DNA of 64,000 nt from Diphasiastrum complanatum (GCA_029204225.1 CM055103.1:8370748-8434747); one strand, 5' to 3'; shown: positions 10,672-22,862, numbered from the stretch's first letter. Notes: generated by a model from the letters alone, not told the origin. Numbers and translations are program-made.

Positions 10672-11010
10672 ATGACATGCTTTTTAAAATTTTTTATGGA
10701 CTTCAACATTGATAATCAGTACACTTCAGAAAGGAATGAAGTTATTGCAAAAACCTTATGGGACACAAACAAGGATATACACAGGGCAAATAGGGTAGGT
10801 AGGGTGGTTGTATTGCCAAGTAGGGCGAGGGCAGACAATGTAAAAGATTTGAGGACACCTGAGCATGCGGTGAACTATGTCATGGCCGAAGCGATGCATG
10901 TGATGCATTCTAATAAGATGGAAGACCTAAAGGTGGAGGGTCAAACCCTATCTGGCGTCTGCCATGTGGTGATCTTTAAAGAGATTGGGTTCAAAAATCT
11001 AAGGAATTGA
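10672..11010 (+). CDS. Unrecognised 112-residue open frame
   Basis: A frame opening MTCFLKFFMDFNIDNQYTSE runs to RN and a TGA at 11010. Its middle part (TLWDTNKDIHRANRVGRVVV) and the region up to VMAEAMHVMHSNKMEDLKVE look like ordinary soluble protein, but no family was recognised. There is no obvious splice partner. It could be an exon of a decayed element gene or a chance frame, so treat it as weak. Confidence 0.2.
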   Translation: MTCFLKFFMDFNIDNQYTSERNEVIAKTLWDTNKDIHRANRVGRVVVLPSRARADNVKDLRTPEHAVNYVMAEAMHVMHSNKMEDLKVEGQTLSGVCHVVIFKEIGFKNLRN

Positions 11011-11204
11011 CTCGGCCTTAATGTATTATGGAAGGAGCCGGGCAGAGGCCATTCTGCCCCATAAGGATTTCCAGAATTTTTTTAGGCGAGGCCCAGAGGG
11101 GCCGAGCCTAGAATTTTTTGGAAATCCGAACCGGGCAAAATGGCCTTTGCCTGGCCCCTTCCATTGCGTAATGGATTTTTGGACGTTTTTTAAACCAATC
11201 CTTA

Positions 11205-11302
11205 GCTGCCACGTGGCAGGTGCAAGCAAAATCAGCACTAAAATCTTTTGAGAACAATCTGATGCTGCCACGTGGCAGACGCAGGCAAAATCTGCACTAA
11301 AT
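11205..11302. repeat. Direct repeat carrying a G-box palindrome
   Basis: GCTGCCACGTGGCAGGTGCA at 11205 recurs 59 bp later at 11264, followed in both by GCAAAATC(A/T)GCACTAAA. Each copy holds the perfect 14-bp palindrome CTGCCACGTGGCAG, which contains the G-box CACGTG. It lies about 1.7 kb upstream of the GT47 gene. Confidence 0.75.
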
Positions 11303-12058
11303 TAAAAAAAAAAACAGTTGACTATTCTGCTTTTTAATCTGTTTAGAAATGGGCAGAATAATCACCAAAAATCCATTACATAAACGTTGTATATATCGAT
11401 AATATATTTTTTTTTCGACTAACAAAATCGCTTAATTAGGATTGAATTATATAAATTCTAGAAAAATATCACATGGGGGCGACGACCTTTAGTCTTCTTG
11501 GGCTGAACTGGACTTGTCAGCTGCCAGTCGCCATCCGTCAGAATGGAAGCCTACCGTTAATTGGACGTTATAACGTGAAGGGGACGGCCTGTCAGTGGCC
11601 CTTTGCTGAATATGGGGACGGTGGGCGGACGTGGAGTGACCTGCCCTTTTTGGGGTTTGACTACGTTTCAGAATGAAAAGCACACGTCACTCCAGGGCTT
11701 CATGGCTGTCGCAAGGGTTCAAGAATCATGGGCCCCCATTACCAAGTCGCGACAATGCCTGGCCCCAGCGAGGATAGTGACCATGTAACCATGTGACCAG
11801 CAAAGAAAAGATATTGAAGGCCGTAGGTGGGGCACCGTATTCCAAAAGAAAGAGCGTGTACGGTTGGCCGTATTGGAGCCGTATACGGTACGCTGTCTGC
11901 CTGCATCGCTGAAAGAAGAAAGAAGGATCGTCGATGGAAAGAAGAAAGAACGATCGTCGATGGATGAAGATGAAGGGAAGGAAGGCAGCGAAGCATCTGT
12001 GTGAGAGCAGTGAATGCGAACGTTGGGAGTTGGTGCTTGCAGGAAGAAGCGGAAAAAA

Positions 12059-12245
12059 GTTGCAAAAGAAACAGTGGAAAGACTCAGAAGAGCAAAAGTT
12101 GCAGGAAAGACAGTGCAAGAAGACTTGGAAGAGCGAAAGTTGCAAGAAAGACAGTGCAAGAAGACTTGGAAGAGCAAAAGTTGCAAGAAAAACAGTGCAA
12201 GAAGACTTGGAAGAGCGGAGTTGCAAAAGAGAGAGTGAAAGAAGA
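12059..12245. repeat. 41-bp minisatellite upstream of GT47 gene
   Basis: About three full units and two partial ones are present, starting at 12098, 12139, 12180 and 12220. Each begins GTTGCA(A/G)GAAAGACAGTGC and ends GACTTGGAAGAGC. The period (40-41 bp) is not a multiple of three, so all three plus frames rotate through the same codon sets and all stay open (Lys/Arg/Glu-rich). The minus-strand frames across it are Phe/Leu/Cys-rich. These frames are by-products and not evidence of a gene. Confidence 0.85.
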
Positions 12246-13012
12246 GGAAAAAGCACTCATGGAATCATGATGCAAAAGAAAGAGTAAAAGAAGATGAGAA
12301 AGCACTCATGCTGGTGTGTGTACTATTGTAGGCTCTGTCTGCGCTTCACGTTTTACGTGCCATTACGTCTGTCAAAGTTTCAGGCCGTGAGAGCACTGAG
12401 AATCTGAGATATGCTGTTATTATCATTGATTCCATATCTAGTGCAGTGATAAGCCAGAGGAAGTTTTTGGAAATAAATTTGAAATAATTGATAGCAGGTT
12501 CTGGTGGGGCGTGATATTCTCCGTGAAAGTATCTTAAATGAAGTAGTATTAAGTTATTGAGGAGCCTGAAGGTGGTTTCGTCCCTCAAGGATCGTAGGCT
12601 GCGCTTTCTAGTCTGCATTATTTATTTCTGAATTTGCAATTGTACAGAAAGATATGATGTGGAGATATTCTTTTCTGATTTGCTGTTGATTTATCTGGTG
12701 ACGAAACGGGACTATCTTCGAACTTTTGGCCAGAAGGAAGCGGCATACTCAGTTTGAATCCAGATATAAACTTTAGAAACGAACTATGCATAAGATTGCT
12801 GTTCTTATCAGACAAGCCGATCAGGTTTTGCAAGATGTAAGTTAGCTAGTGATGAGAAAATGTTCGTAGCTTCAAAGTTCAAAACAACGTTCAAATTTTA
12901 GGTTTATTACAAGGAGCTAATGTGTTTGTTTCTGGGACAGGGACTTATAAGCAGGATTGATGGTAGGGAAGAGAAGGCGATTTCAAGTATATGGTGCAAA
13001 AGGAAACGAAAT

Positions 13013-14419
13013 ATGCGGCTGTATTTCTTCTGCTGCTTGGTGCTGAGCCTCTTTGTGTTTTTGATTTGCCATGTAGTCCTTCCGAATAAGCTGCTATCCG
13101 TCTTACCTGATCATGAGACTGTCAAAAGTCCCATACGGTCGCAATACAATCTTATTAAAGAGAGCTTTCAGGCTTTGCCTCAAACCGTCCAGACAAATCC
13201 TTGCGACGGGCGCAGAGTGTTCATGTATGATCTGCCATCAAAGTTTAACGCAGATTTGCTCCAAAAGTGCGAATATGGGGTTGTTAGTTGGCTAAATTTT
13301 TGTTACCATGCATCAAACGACGGATTGGGTCAATCGCATGAAAATGTATCAGAAGAAACAAGCATGGGGAAAGGTTGGTATAACACAGATGCTTACATGT
13401 TAGAGGTTATTTTTCACTCTCGCATGCGGCGGTATTCATGCTTAACAAACAATTCCGAAGCTGCCGACGCCTTTTTTGTTCCATACTACACTGGTATAGA
13501 TGCTTTGCGCTACCTCTATGCCATTGAAAAGAAGAATGTACACATGGACAAGCATGGAGCAGATTTGGTGGCGTGGCTGGAACATAATGGAAGCAGCAGA
13601 TGGCAGCAATATGCTGGCAAAGATCACTTCATGGTGATGGGGCGCACCTCGTGGGATTTCGTTTATTCTGACGCCATTAGAGGCGCTGGATGGGGAACTG
13701 GCATATCTCACTTGCCTCATATTGTCAACATGTCAACTTTGTTAATTGAAAAAAGGCCATGGGCAGAGCACGAACAGGCGGTCCCTTACCCTACCTCATT
13801 TCATCCCTCCTTTTCTGAGCTTCAAACCTGGATCAACAAGGTTCGAAATGCTAAGCGGCCCTATCTATTTGCATTTGCTGGAGGCATGCGGCCGACTATG
13901 CAGGATACAACCATAAGGACACGTTTGCTGATTCAGTGCTCAAAATCTGTAAGCTGTATGCCTGTCGATTGTGGGAAGCTGAAATGTAGCCACAACCCCA
14001 AGCCTATTGCCACGGCATTTCTGCAGTCGGAGTTCTGCCTGCAACCTCGAGGGGACACACCTACGAGGCGCTCTGCATTTGATGCCATGATTGCGGGGTG
14101 CATTCCAGTATTTTTCCACGAAGACTCCGCGTATACGCAATACACATGGCATCTTCCGAAAGACCCTGACAGTTACTCCGTTTTCATCTCCGAAGAGGAT
14201 GTTCGCAACGGGCTGCAAATTGAGAGATTACTGAAATCGTACTCCCAGGATCGTATCAGGCAGATGAGAAATACAATAAGCGAGGTAATGCCCAAGCTAT
14301 TGTACGTTAATCCTTATTCTGCAGGTAAAGATTTCAATGTAACAGACGCCTTCGACATCAGTATAGCTGGCGTTCTACAGAGGATTTCAAAGCTTAAGCA
14401 GCAATTGAGTAAATTATAA
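13013..14419 (+). CDS. MUR3-like GT47 glycosyltransferase (exostosin family)
   Basis: The predicted product is a Golgi type II membrane enzyme of 468 residues. By family it would add galactose (or a related sugar) to xyloglucan side chains in cell-wall synthesis. The frame is open from 12920, but the ATG at 13013 places a signal anchor at residues 3-25 (LYFFCCLVLSLFVFLICHVV), as expected. The upstream codons follow GGGACAG and may be intron or 5' UTR. The GT47 domain runs from CDGRRVFMYDLP (residue 64) through WLNFCYHASNDGLGQ, TDAYMLEVIFHSRM, DHFMVMGRTSWDF and FAFAGGMRP to FCLQPRGDTPTRRSAFD (about 340) and IPVFFHEDSAYTQYTWHLP. Several NxS/T sites are present. It has no stops or shifts and no introns in the coding part. 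It is shorter than typical MUR3 (about 550-620) mainly in the N-terminal stem. The acceptor sugar cannot be deduced. Confidence 0.9.
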   Translation: MRLYFFCCLVLSLFVFLICHVVLPNKLLSVLPDHETVKSPIRSQYNLIKESFQALPQTVQTNPCDGRRVFMYDLPSKFNADLLQKCEYGVVSWLNFCYHASNDGLGQSHENVSEETSMGKGWYNTDAYMLEVIFHSRMRRYSCLTNNSEAADAFFVPYYTGIDALRYLYAIEKKNVHMDKHGADLVAWLEHNGSSRWQQYAGKDHFMVMGRTSWDFVYSDAIRGAGWGTGISHLPHIVNMSTLLIEKRPWAEHEQAVPYPTSFHPSFSELQTWINKVRNAKRPYLFAFAGGMRPTMQDTTIRTRLLIQCSKSVSCMPVDCGKLKCSHNPKPIATAFLQSEFCLQPRGDTPTRRSAFDAMIAGCIPVFFHEDSAYTQYTWHLPKDPDSYSVFISEEDVRNGLQIERLLKSYSQDRIRQMRNTISEVMPKLLYVNPYSAGKDFNVTDAFDISIAGVLQRISKLKQQLSKL

Positions 14420-14973
14420 TTCCTCTTTTTGTGCTGAGATTTTTTTCCCTAGAAAAATGGAAGCTGAACCATTTTGAGAAGCCGTTGCCGGCACGTAACC
14501 TCAATTTTGGAAACGAGAAAATCTGCCAAGGGACGAGCAAAGAAATAAAAAAATTCAAAAACTCATTGTCTTTGTTGGATTCGAGGAAAAGAGGCTATGT
14601 ATGCCCTGTGCCAGGAGCATGTTATACAAGTCAGGTCAGGTCAGTGATTAGCTTTTTCCACGTGAAATGTGGTTTTTGGGAAACCAACAGAACGTATCTG
14701 CAATCTACAGGATATGATGAATAAATTATCATCTTATAGGCAAACTCTAGGTAGAATTCAAATAGTGGTATACTTATAAAGCTCATAAAGTTTTATCTTG
14801 GTGGATGCATTATGCAATTTGCAAGTTGCAAACTTTGAAGTGTAAAGCATCCATGACTATGATATTATTTTTAAAAGAGGATTTGGGCTACTGAATCTGA
14901 TAGTAACCTCTTGTTTGTGTATAAAGAGCCCACATTTGGAAAATTTAATAATGAAAAAGGAAAATATTCAAAG

Positions 14974-14976
<3 letters not shown>

Positions 14977-15021
<45 letters not shown>

Positions 15022-15040
15022 CACACACACACACACACAC
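14977..15040. repeat. (CT)n(CA)n microsatellite
   Basis: About 22 CT repeats (14977-15020) pass into about 9 CA repeats. It lies downstream of the GT47 gene. From 15041 to 16135 no gene was recognised. Confidence 0.95.
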
Positions 15041-16135
15041 CCATTTTTTCCCCTAATTTCCTCCTTAATTTGGGGTCTCCCATTTTCCATTCATTTTGCA
15101 GCGTCAAAACCATAATTTCATTCTATGGTTTTTGATCACTTGTAGTTGCTTAATTTCTCCAAGAAATGTTTTGATTCTAGCTTCATAAAGTTGTTTAAAA
15201 TTTGTATAAATGCAAGGTCTACTTGTCATTTTTCATAAGGTCATAGGCCCAATTGTCACCTGTTTGTAATCGCACATAAACAGTTGACATGGCACACCCT
15301 TCAATGTGTGGCAATCACCCGTTTCTCATTGCAGGGTACACCTTCTAAACTTTTTTGTTCATGAGCATTTTTGTTGGCTTATCTTAAAGAGCTTTGAACA
15401 TTATTCTTTAAGGTTTGAGTGATTGTAGGTACCAAACAAAGAGCACTTCATGTATTTTAAGAAATATCATCTTAGGAGAGGCGGTGGCTTTATTTAGTGG
15501 GAGACAGCTAACTCTCCAAGGTCGATAGACTTCTAGGAGTGCACTTGTCCAAATGAGGAGCAGACCATGTTGAGAGACACGATAGGGCTGAGTTGCTCAT
15601 TGATATTGTGAACCCATTGGTCCCAAAGACTTAATTGGCTAAAAGCATTGCAATTGATGCTTTTTGAGAGAATCAAATGTAGTTAAGCGTAAAGAGACAA
15701 CTGACATAACCAAAAGAAAGGGGGCATTTATGACCACGAATGAGCAAAGATGATATCAAGGGAATCACCTGTCTCTCCAAAATCACGATAAGTTAGAAGG
15801 AGGTGAACGAGTGACTAGCGTATTCAAAAGGATGCAAGTTAGATGGAAGGCCTACAACCTTTTTATATTCAACCTACAAAAAATCAACAACTTTGGTGTT
15901 TTTTCAAACAAAATTGGAAAGAAGTGGCATACTTTTCAAAAATGCCGCAAAGAATTACACAACTAGAAAACGAATTTCCTTTTGCATTTCACACAACTTA
16001 ATAATTAGTACTACAACCTAGCTACATGATAGAGACTAGACTATTCATTATGCAGTAAAGTATCGAATCCATAGATGCGCGCAGTTCCAGAATGCTGGTT
16101 TCGGAATTCAGCAGCATTTTGAATTAGAACGCTTT

Positions 16136-16167
<32 letters not shown>

Positions 16168-16168
16168 C
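16136..16168. repeat. (GT)n(GC)n microsatellite
   Basis: About 12 TG/GT units are followed by four GC units (GCGCGCGC). Confidence 0.9.
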
Positions 16169-16440
16169 TTCTTTTCGGGACCCGAACGCTTGTGGCTCTT
16201 GCTATTTTTGTAGTTGCAACTTGTTTTACAATCTAAAAGTCAAACTTGAGAAAGTATGTTTAAGATGTCCTTGGTACATCCCATCATTTCCCTCAAGTAA
16301 AAATTCAAGCTAGTTGTGCTCTTCTTCTTGAATCTAGAATGCTTTTGCATTCAAACCGTTGCTCGTTTTGATAAATATTCTTTTCATTTTTTGGGACTCT
16401 TTTGTTGCCAAAGTACTTTCTTAGTAATTAGTTGCAAAAA

Positions 16441-16515
16441 AACCCAAGAAGAAATGTCTTTTTTGTGGTAAGAAGGGGCATTTTGCTTTTAATTGTTTTA
16501 AGAAGAAAAAGTTTT
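16441..16515 (+). pseudogene. Retrotransposon gag zinc-knuckle relic
   Basis: A single CCHC knuckle is legible: KKKCLFCGKKGHFAFNCFKK (Cx2Cx4Hx4C), the pattern of Copia Gag. It closely resembles the CFFCGKKGHFASDC knuckle of the gag at 21948-22811. The surrounding frames are broken. From 16516 to 18140 nothing firm is seen, apart from short open frames without a recognisable family. Confidence 0.5.
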
Positions 16516-18194
16516 TCAAGCAAGCTAATCTTACTATATTATTATTAAGGCTAGGAAAAAAAAAAAACCTAAAATAAGGAAACCTTGAGCTAGACTCTCA
16601 TGATAAACTCATCTTCATCAAACGATTCTTTCACATAATATCAAACTTTGTTGAATAATTTTTGCATTTTTCATTTCCTATGGACCAATCATAGAAGAAC
16701 GTTCAACCCACCCATTAAACTAAATAACCTTGAGAATTACTAGACATACTAGGTTTTGACTTCAAGAGTAAATACCTTCTAAATGATTGCAAAATGTAAT
16801 TGCTTATGGCAAAGTTTTTGATGCATTATATCATTTGTCAACCAAAAGATATCACATTATAGGCACATTATTATATCTACTTTAATCTTGAGTTTAGTCT
16901 ATAGGCATATTTGTGAAAGGGAAAAAGAAATTTTTTGTTGGTGCTACCACCATTGCAAGGAATCAAAGACAAAAAAATTTCTCGAGGACTTCTCACTTTT
17001 TTTTGAAATACCCTTAGGAACACTTCATATGATAACCTGTTTTTTGCAAGCAAAGAAAAGAGTACTAGCTTTAAAATTCTTCCATTGAGTCCTCAGATGA
17101 TTAAACCTCTTAGATTTTAGAGTATTCCAAATACCTTTGCTTTCTTTAAGATTTACTCTTTGCTACCACCAAACTCCAAGGTTCAAAGTTGGTTCCAACT
17201 TGTTATTCACAACCATATCCAAGCCAACAATGTCCAATTGTAATCTTACTTGCACATTCTTCGAGTCCTATGTACGATAAACATTTACAATAGTCACAAT
17301 ACTTTTAAACTTCTCGAATATCAAAAAGAAAGAATTCAAAAAGTAATTCAATATATTTTTATTTTATCTTCATATTTTGAAATTGATTCCAAGGAAGATT
17401 TGAATTCATATGATGAGAAGTCTTTTAAAGAAACCACAAGGAAAGAAGACGCTTTCTAGTTTAGACAAAAGAATGACTAATTCATTAGCCATGATTAAAA
17501 ACACCTAGGATACAACTTCAAGTCATACAATCAAACAAATGGCGTACAAAATGTCAAATGGCTTTAGGAGTAGACAACAAGAAACCATTAACTATGAGAC
17601 CGCACGAATCTTCTCTTCTGTGCAGGGATTTGAGTTTTCTAAAGAAGAAGGCAGAGGGCAGATCTACTTCACGAAGCCAATTAAGATGAGTTCACTTTTT
17701 CAAAATGGCAGCTTTAGAATGATCAAGAATTATAAGACATTGGTAGTAGAAAGGAATTCATCAGCTTGAAGAGAGGGATCAGCTACACAACCTCTATCCA
17801 TCATACTAGAAGAAAGGAGTTGTTTCAAAGAGGAATCAAGATTGGAGGAAGCACAATTGGCTAGTTTACCTTCAAGCACAATTGGCTAGTTTACCTTGTT
17901 GTCGAAGGAAGGAGCGAGAGTGATCAATAATGGTCTGTCAGGGAGAAAATCATATTGGACAGATCAGAACGTAAGCCTTTATTCCAGATTAGGGAGTTGT
18001 TCATAATATAGATTGAATGACGCTTTGACACTTTGACACTTTGACAGGGAAGAGTCTGAAATGTAGGTTGATAGAGACTTTTGCATCTAGAAGATGTGTC
18101 CTTGTACATATGGTTACTATATAAACTTGTAAACTATTCATTATTGTAGAAAAAGCACCCACTCTACCTAGGAATAGGATCCTTGCTACATTTC

Positions 18195-18265
18195 ATAATT
18201 ATGGAATTTGTGGACATTACTCTTCAAAATGTCCAAAATCCAAGAAACAAAAGGGTTACATTTCT
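18195..18265 (+). pseudogene. Possible second gag knuckle relic
   Basis: One frame reads HNYGICGHYSSKCPKSKK, which fits Cx2Cx4Hx4C if its first two cysteines had mutated (TGT to TTT and TAT). The His and last Cys remain. It is weak, given the short length. Confidence 0.25.
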
Positions 18266-19187
18266 CTTTGTGATAAATTTTCTATTGAGGGAATGCATCA
18301 ATAAGCATATGCTTGAAACCTCAAATAAGAAATTTCTTCTTGAATATGTTCAAATGCATGCCAAAACTGAAAGAACACTAAAAGAGTCAAATGTGGTTAT
18401 TCCAAATAGTTGAGCATGATTTAGACGAAGAAAGTTATCTACTTGAATTACATTATAACACATTATTAAGTTGAGTATTTTTTGCTCAAAGTGAGAAGAA
18501 ACCTAGAAGGAAGAAAATAAGAAGTGTTCTTCAAAGAGCAAATAAATCCATCACTTGAGAGGACCAATGAGACAATAAATATTCTATTCAAAGTATAATT
18601 GATGAAACAAAGGCATTGTTGGAAGAAGAATTGACATTTAAACCAATTAAGTAGGTTACTTTTAAAGTTCAAAAAATTGTCTTTAATAGACACCTATCTA
18701 TAGCCAAAATTGATCAAAATCTACCAACTTTGAAAGAGAGGTATAACATCATGTTAGACATTGAAAATCTATATTCAAAACTCAAATTCTATTAGCTAGT
18801 TAATGATAACCCTTTTTACTTATTATAAGAAACAATCTAAAATTTTCTTCCAAAGTAAGAGGAAGAAGTCAAAATCACCTAAATTGTTGCTATTAAGAAT
18901 TGAAGAGTGATCAAGGCCCTCCTCTTTTAGTTCATTTTATTTCATCATACTATTAGCTAGTATTTAGAGGTTCATTATTTAATTTTTTGTTCTATGAAGC
19001 CAAAAAGGCCTATGTTATCACTTTAGAAGTTTTAGATATGATTGGGCAATTCTCTTGACGTGAGATTGAGGTGTTCAAAGTAGTAGTTATTTTTGAGTCT
19101 CCTTATGACTATAAATGTAGGACCATAATTATCTATAATTCATTTCTGAGCTCTTCACCCATTATCACATACTTCAGTATGGAATTT

Positions 19188-19351
<164 letters not shown>

Positions 19352-19379
19352 CTATCCATTTATAATGAAGAGTTTTTCC

Positions 19380-20300
19380 ATTTGTGAACTTGAAGGCAAA
19401 TGTGATTAGTTTCTTCATAACTGTTTTAAGACCATCCGGTCTGTCCAAAGGTATATTTTTGTAACATTTGGAGATATCTGTGGCCTTTATGCAATAAATG
19501 TCTGGGTATATTGAGATAGATGTTGACAGAGGAGTCACATTGCCAAAATAAAGCTATATCTCCATTTAGGTAGTTCTTGTATGTTTTTGCCTAAAGGCTT
19601 GCACCTTCCACGATGAGAGGATGCAGTATACCAAGAACCCCTATCAGGTTTTTAGCGAGTCCAAAAAAATAGCACTCATGGGCATTCGTGATCCATCTGA
19701 AAGAATTTTTATGAGCTTTAAAAGTGCATAAAAGATAGGGAAGTTCCTTTGAATAGATGAACTCATCAGGTATTACATTTCCCATAGTTGCCTTTATATG
19801 TTCTATAGAGTAATGAACATAATTGTTTGACTTGTCTGGAAAAGGTTCAAAGTTTTGACTATCAAGCCTTTCAATTGCAAGAGTCCTAACAAGATTAATA
19901 CAAATGAAACATGGATTATGTTGTACTTTATCAACACCATTGATGTAAAGATATTTGATTAACCTTTATCGCTCATTGTTGGCATCAATCTTTTTTTGTA
20001 AGGTGACAATATTTCCTTGAATCCATTTTTTTTTTGTAGGGACTCAATAGTGGCAAGTGGACAAATATCAGCAAGTTTTAAAATTTTATCTTCATCCATC
20101 ATTGCCTAAATAGATAAAAGCTTCATAAGTTTGATCCAACTGTCATAAAGTTCGTTAGCTACACTACATATGCATGTATGTTGCAACATGATATGATTGA
20201 GAACTTTTTCTATAGATTTTCTGAGGTACATACTTCTAATTATATTGTAGTCCGTTGTAAGCACATGATCAAATTTTTTCGAAATGAACTTTTTGAAAGT
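19380..20300 (-). pseudogene. Penelope-like element reverse transcriptase relic
   Basis: The minus strand, in several frames, reads VLNHIMLQHTCICSVANELY, SWIKLMKLLSI and MDEDKILKLADICPLATIES. The pieces HNPCFICINLVRTLAIERLD, LLCTFKAHKNSFRWITNAHE and IYCIKATDISKCYKNIPLDR follow. The pattern Lx3(K)xHKxxxxxRWI(T)N, then a later DIxxxYxNIPL, is what Penelope-like RTs show around RT motifs 2a and 3. Cx2C upstream of the RT would fit Chlamys/Naiad-type members. Several stops and at least three shifts make it inactive. The assignment is from motif spacing only. Confidence 0.4.
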
Positions 20301-20449
20301 TTTAGAGTGTGAAAATTGCCTACATTGGCAAATCTAGCCATGTAGAATATTGTACATTTTGTCAATATTTTTTGTTAGTCACTTGAATGGCCAAAGTGCC
20401 ACTTATAGATCCACAACTAAAGTAGGTTACCACGAGTCAAGAGGAGTGG

Positions 20450-20997
20450 CTGTGTCCATTTGGTAGTGATTCCTACTTTGTAGGATCTAAACCATGATTT
20501 ATGATGAGATTTGTACCTACCATGCACCTACCAAGCATGACTCTTGGATCTAGGCTAGGGTTTTCACATTAGGGCAAGAAAGTTGAGTCTACTTCCTTAT
20601 TACATGCTGGATTTTCACCTAGCTTGGCAAAGGAAGTGTCTTTTACTATGTATTCCCATTCTCCATAGTGAGAAGATAGAAACATTTTGGAGCCTCAAGG
20701 AGAAACTCGGATTTTCTCTCATTGTATGATGATAGTGATTGATTCCAATGAAACTTAGCTTTGGTACACTCTAAACTCTGTCTACAGGCCGTACTATAGC
20801 CTGATTTTCACACGTGAGAACTTGGATTATAGTTTCTGATCAATGCTCTAATTGTCTCTACTTGTTTTCTATCAAACTGCTAAACTAGATCTTGTTTTCT
20901 GATGACTAGTATCTGATAGATTGTTTAACAAGCACACAATCAACCTCGTGGATCATTCAAAGATCCATTTATGGTCCTTAGTACTGTACTTTACACA
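20450..20997 (+). repeat. 5' LTR of a plus-strand Copia (left edge uncertain)
   Basis: The right end TTTACACA immediately precedes a primer-binding site, so the sequence to its left should be the 5' LTR. The left edge was not located. TGTGTCC at about 20455 is a plausible TG start, but no second LTR is available to prove it. Confidence 0.45.
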
Positions 20998-21010
20998 TGG
21001 TATCAGAGCC
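20998..21010 (+). other. Primer-binding site of the plus-strand Copia
   Basis: TGGTATCAGAGCC is an intact match to the initiator-Met tRNA 3' end. The leader runs from here to the gag ATG at 21633. Confidence 0.85.
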
Positions 21011-21632
21011 AAGTACAAGGCTATTGATCAGTGTTTGAAACTAATCCAGTTTTAGTAGGTTTTTGGTGCAAAAAGCTAGTATTGGAAGAATGAGCTGGTA
21101 TCCTAGATTTGGTGAGGGAATTTGATCCCAAACTTTTTCAGGATCAAAATCCGTACTATTCACACGTGTGGGCAACTCTGAACCAGCATTAAAAACCCCA
21201 TATTCATTGGATCACTGTAATTTCATCTGGTGTCAGTTTGATGTAATTTTTGATGCAAATCCTAGGATAAGCTACCAAGATCACTTGCCATTAATTAGTT
21301 TTGATTTTGTTTCATGATAACTAATTAATCTAGGCTGATTTCAGACCTTCTTAACGTGGAAATCAGGTCTAGAAAGTACATCAAAGTGAAAGAGAGAGAT
21401 AGAGTCATTCTATTGTCCAAAAATAGCCAAGATTGGCAAGATTTGCTTGAGAGTAGTTTTCACTTCATCTTATCTTCATTCCAGCTTTGTGAGAGAGTGA
21501 TAGAATTGTGATTACAATGTCCATCTGTTGGATTAGAAGTCAACATTTGAGTGAAACACTGCAAGTTAGAAACCTTTGTGAGTTTCAAGTTCAAACAAAT
21601 CTATATCTTGTGTGTAGAATTTCACTAGTAAG

Positions 21633-22811
21633 ATGGGATCTGCTGGAGCACACCTTCTAGAAGCTAGTGAGAGGTTAGATTCTACAAATTATGCTATTTG
21701 GAAAGTGAGGATGGAGTCACTCATGGTGCTCCAGGATCTTTATGAGTTTCTGATTAATGATGAAAATGAACCTCTAGGTGCACATGAGTTAGTTAAATAT
21801 AAGAGAAGATCTAGGCTTGCACTTCACTGTGTGAAGATGAATGTAAGCAATGATTTGTCGAGAGAAGTATCAGCTTGTACTAGTGCTAAAGAGGCTTGAG
21901 AATCTTTAAGATCAATCTATGAGTCTAGTAACACTTCGAGGGTACTCATGCCTAGGAATCAGATTCTGCAAAGCATGAAGAGGAGTGGTGAGAGTGCACA
22001 AGTTTATGTGCTCAGAATCAAGTCTCTCAATAGGGAGTTAGCTTCCATTGGAGAGAAGATTCAAGATAGTGAGCTTGTTCAGATTGTCCTTAATGGTCTA
22101 GGGAGTGACTTTTCAAATTTGGTCCAAAGCTTTGCAATCCAAGACATTTTGCCTACTATAGAAAAGCTTCACAGTGTATTAGTCGCTGAAGAGTGTAGGA
22201 TGATGCATACCAATGCAAGAATGAATGCTATTTCTCTGCAGGATGGTGATGAGAAAGCTAATTTCTCATTCAAAGATGAGAAAAAGACCAATGGCAAGAA
22301 GAAGCACTTCAAGGAGACCAAGGAGGAGGATGAGGCTTCAAGCTCAAAGGGAAAGATAAAAAACAAGTCCAAGTACAAATGTTTTTTCTGTGGAAAGAAA
22401 GGACATTTTGCATCAGATTGTCTCAAGAAGAAGAAGGCACAAGAGAGCAAACAAAGCAACAGTGCACATCAGGAGGAGGAGGATGAAGAAGAGTCATCCT
22501 TGATGGTTTCCAACAAACCACCATCATCCAAAAGCAACACCAATGATTCTTGGTGGATTGATAGTGGGGCTAGTTCCCACATGACATATCAAAAGGACAT
22601 TTTCTCCACTTTACTTTCTTACAATGATTTACATAGATCAATCTATACTATAAGTAGTCAAGAATGTAAGATAAGTGGAATAGGAACCATTCCATTGTAT
22701 GTTGGATCATCCAAAAGGATGAATCTTGAGAATGTTCTTTATGTTCCTAAGTTAACCAAGAATTTGCTTAATGTTGGCCAGTTAATGGATAATGGCCTTG
22801 ATGTAATGTAA
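21633..22811 (+). pseudogene. Copia gag-protease, one nonsense codon, 3' truncated
   Basis: One frame runs from ATG 21633 to 22811 with a single TGA at 21897-21899, where Copia Gag normally has Trp (KEA-stop-ESLRSIYES). It encodes the Gag N-terminus (LEASERLDSTNYAIWKVRME), the central UBN2-type domain (VYVLRIKSLNRELASIGEKI), the zinc knuckle CFFCGKKGHFASDC and the protease start WWIDSGASSHMTYQKD. It goes on to VLYVPKLTKNLLNVGQLMDN. The sequence stops being Copia at about 22811, where the unrelated two-gene element begins. Pre-integrase, integrase, RT and the 3' LTR are missing. Confidence 0.88.
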
Positions 22812-22862
22812 GCATGGAGTTTGTTCCATTCTTAGAAATGATGAATGTATAGCCATTTTTTT

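Noticed and set aside
11719-12305. Long minus-strand frames rich in Phe, Leu, Ser and Cys (up to 176 codons)
   Set aside because: They are the antisense of the 41-bp minisatellite and its flanks, open only because the repeat lacks stops.
12920-13012. Upstream in-frame ATG of the GT47 gene
   Set aside because: It would put 31 charged residues before the signal anchor. The ATG at 13013 gives a standard type II topology.
14871-15135. Ser/Leu and Arg/Glu-rich frames on both strands
   Set aside because: They are readings of the CT/CA microsatellite. The same holds for frames over 19071-19538, 28726-29070 and 36415-36657.
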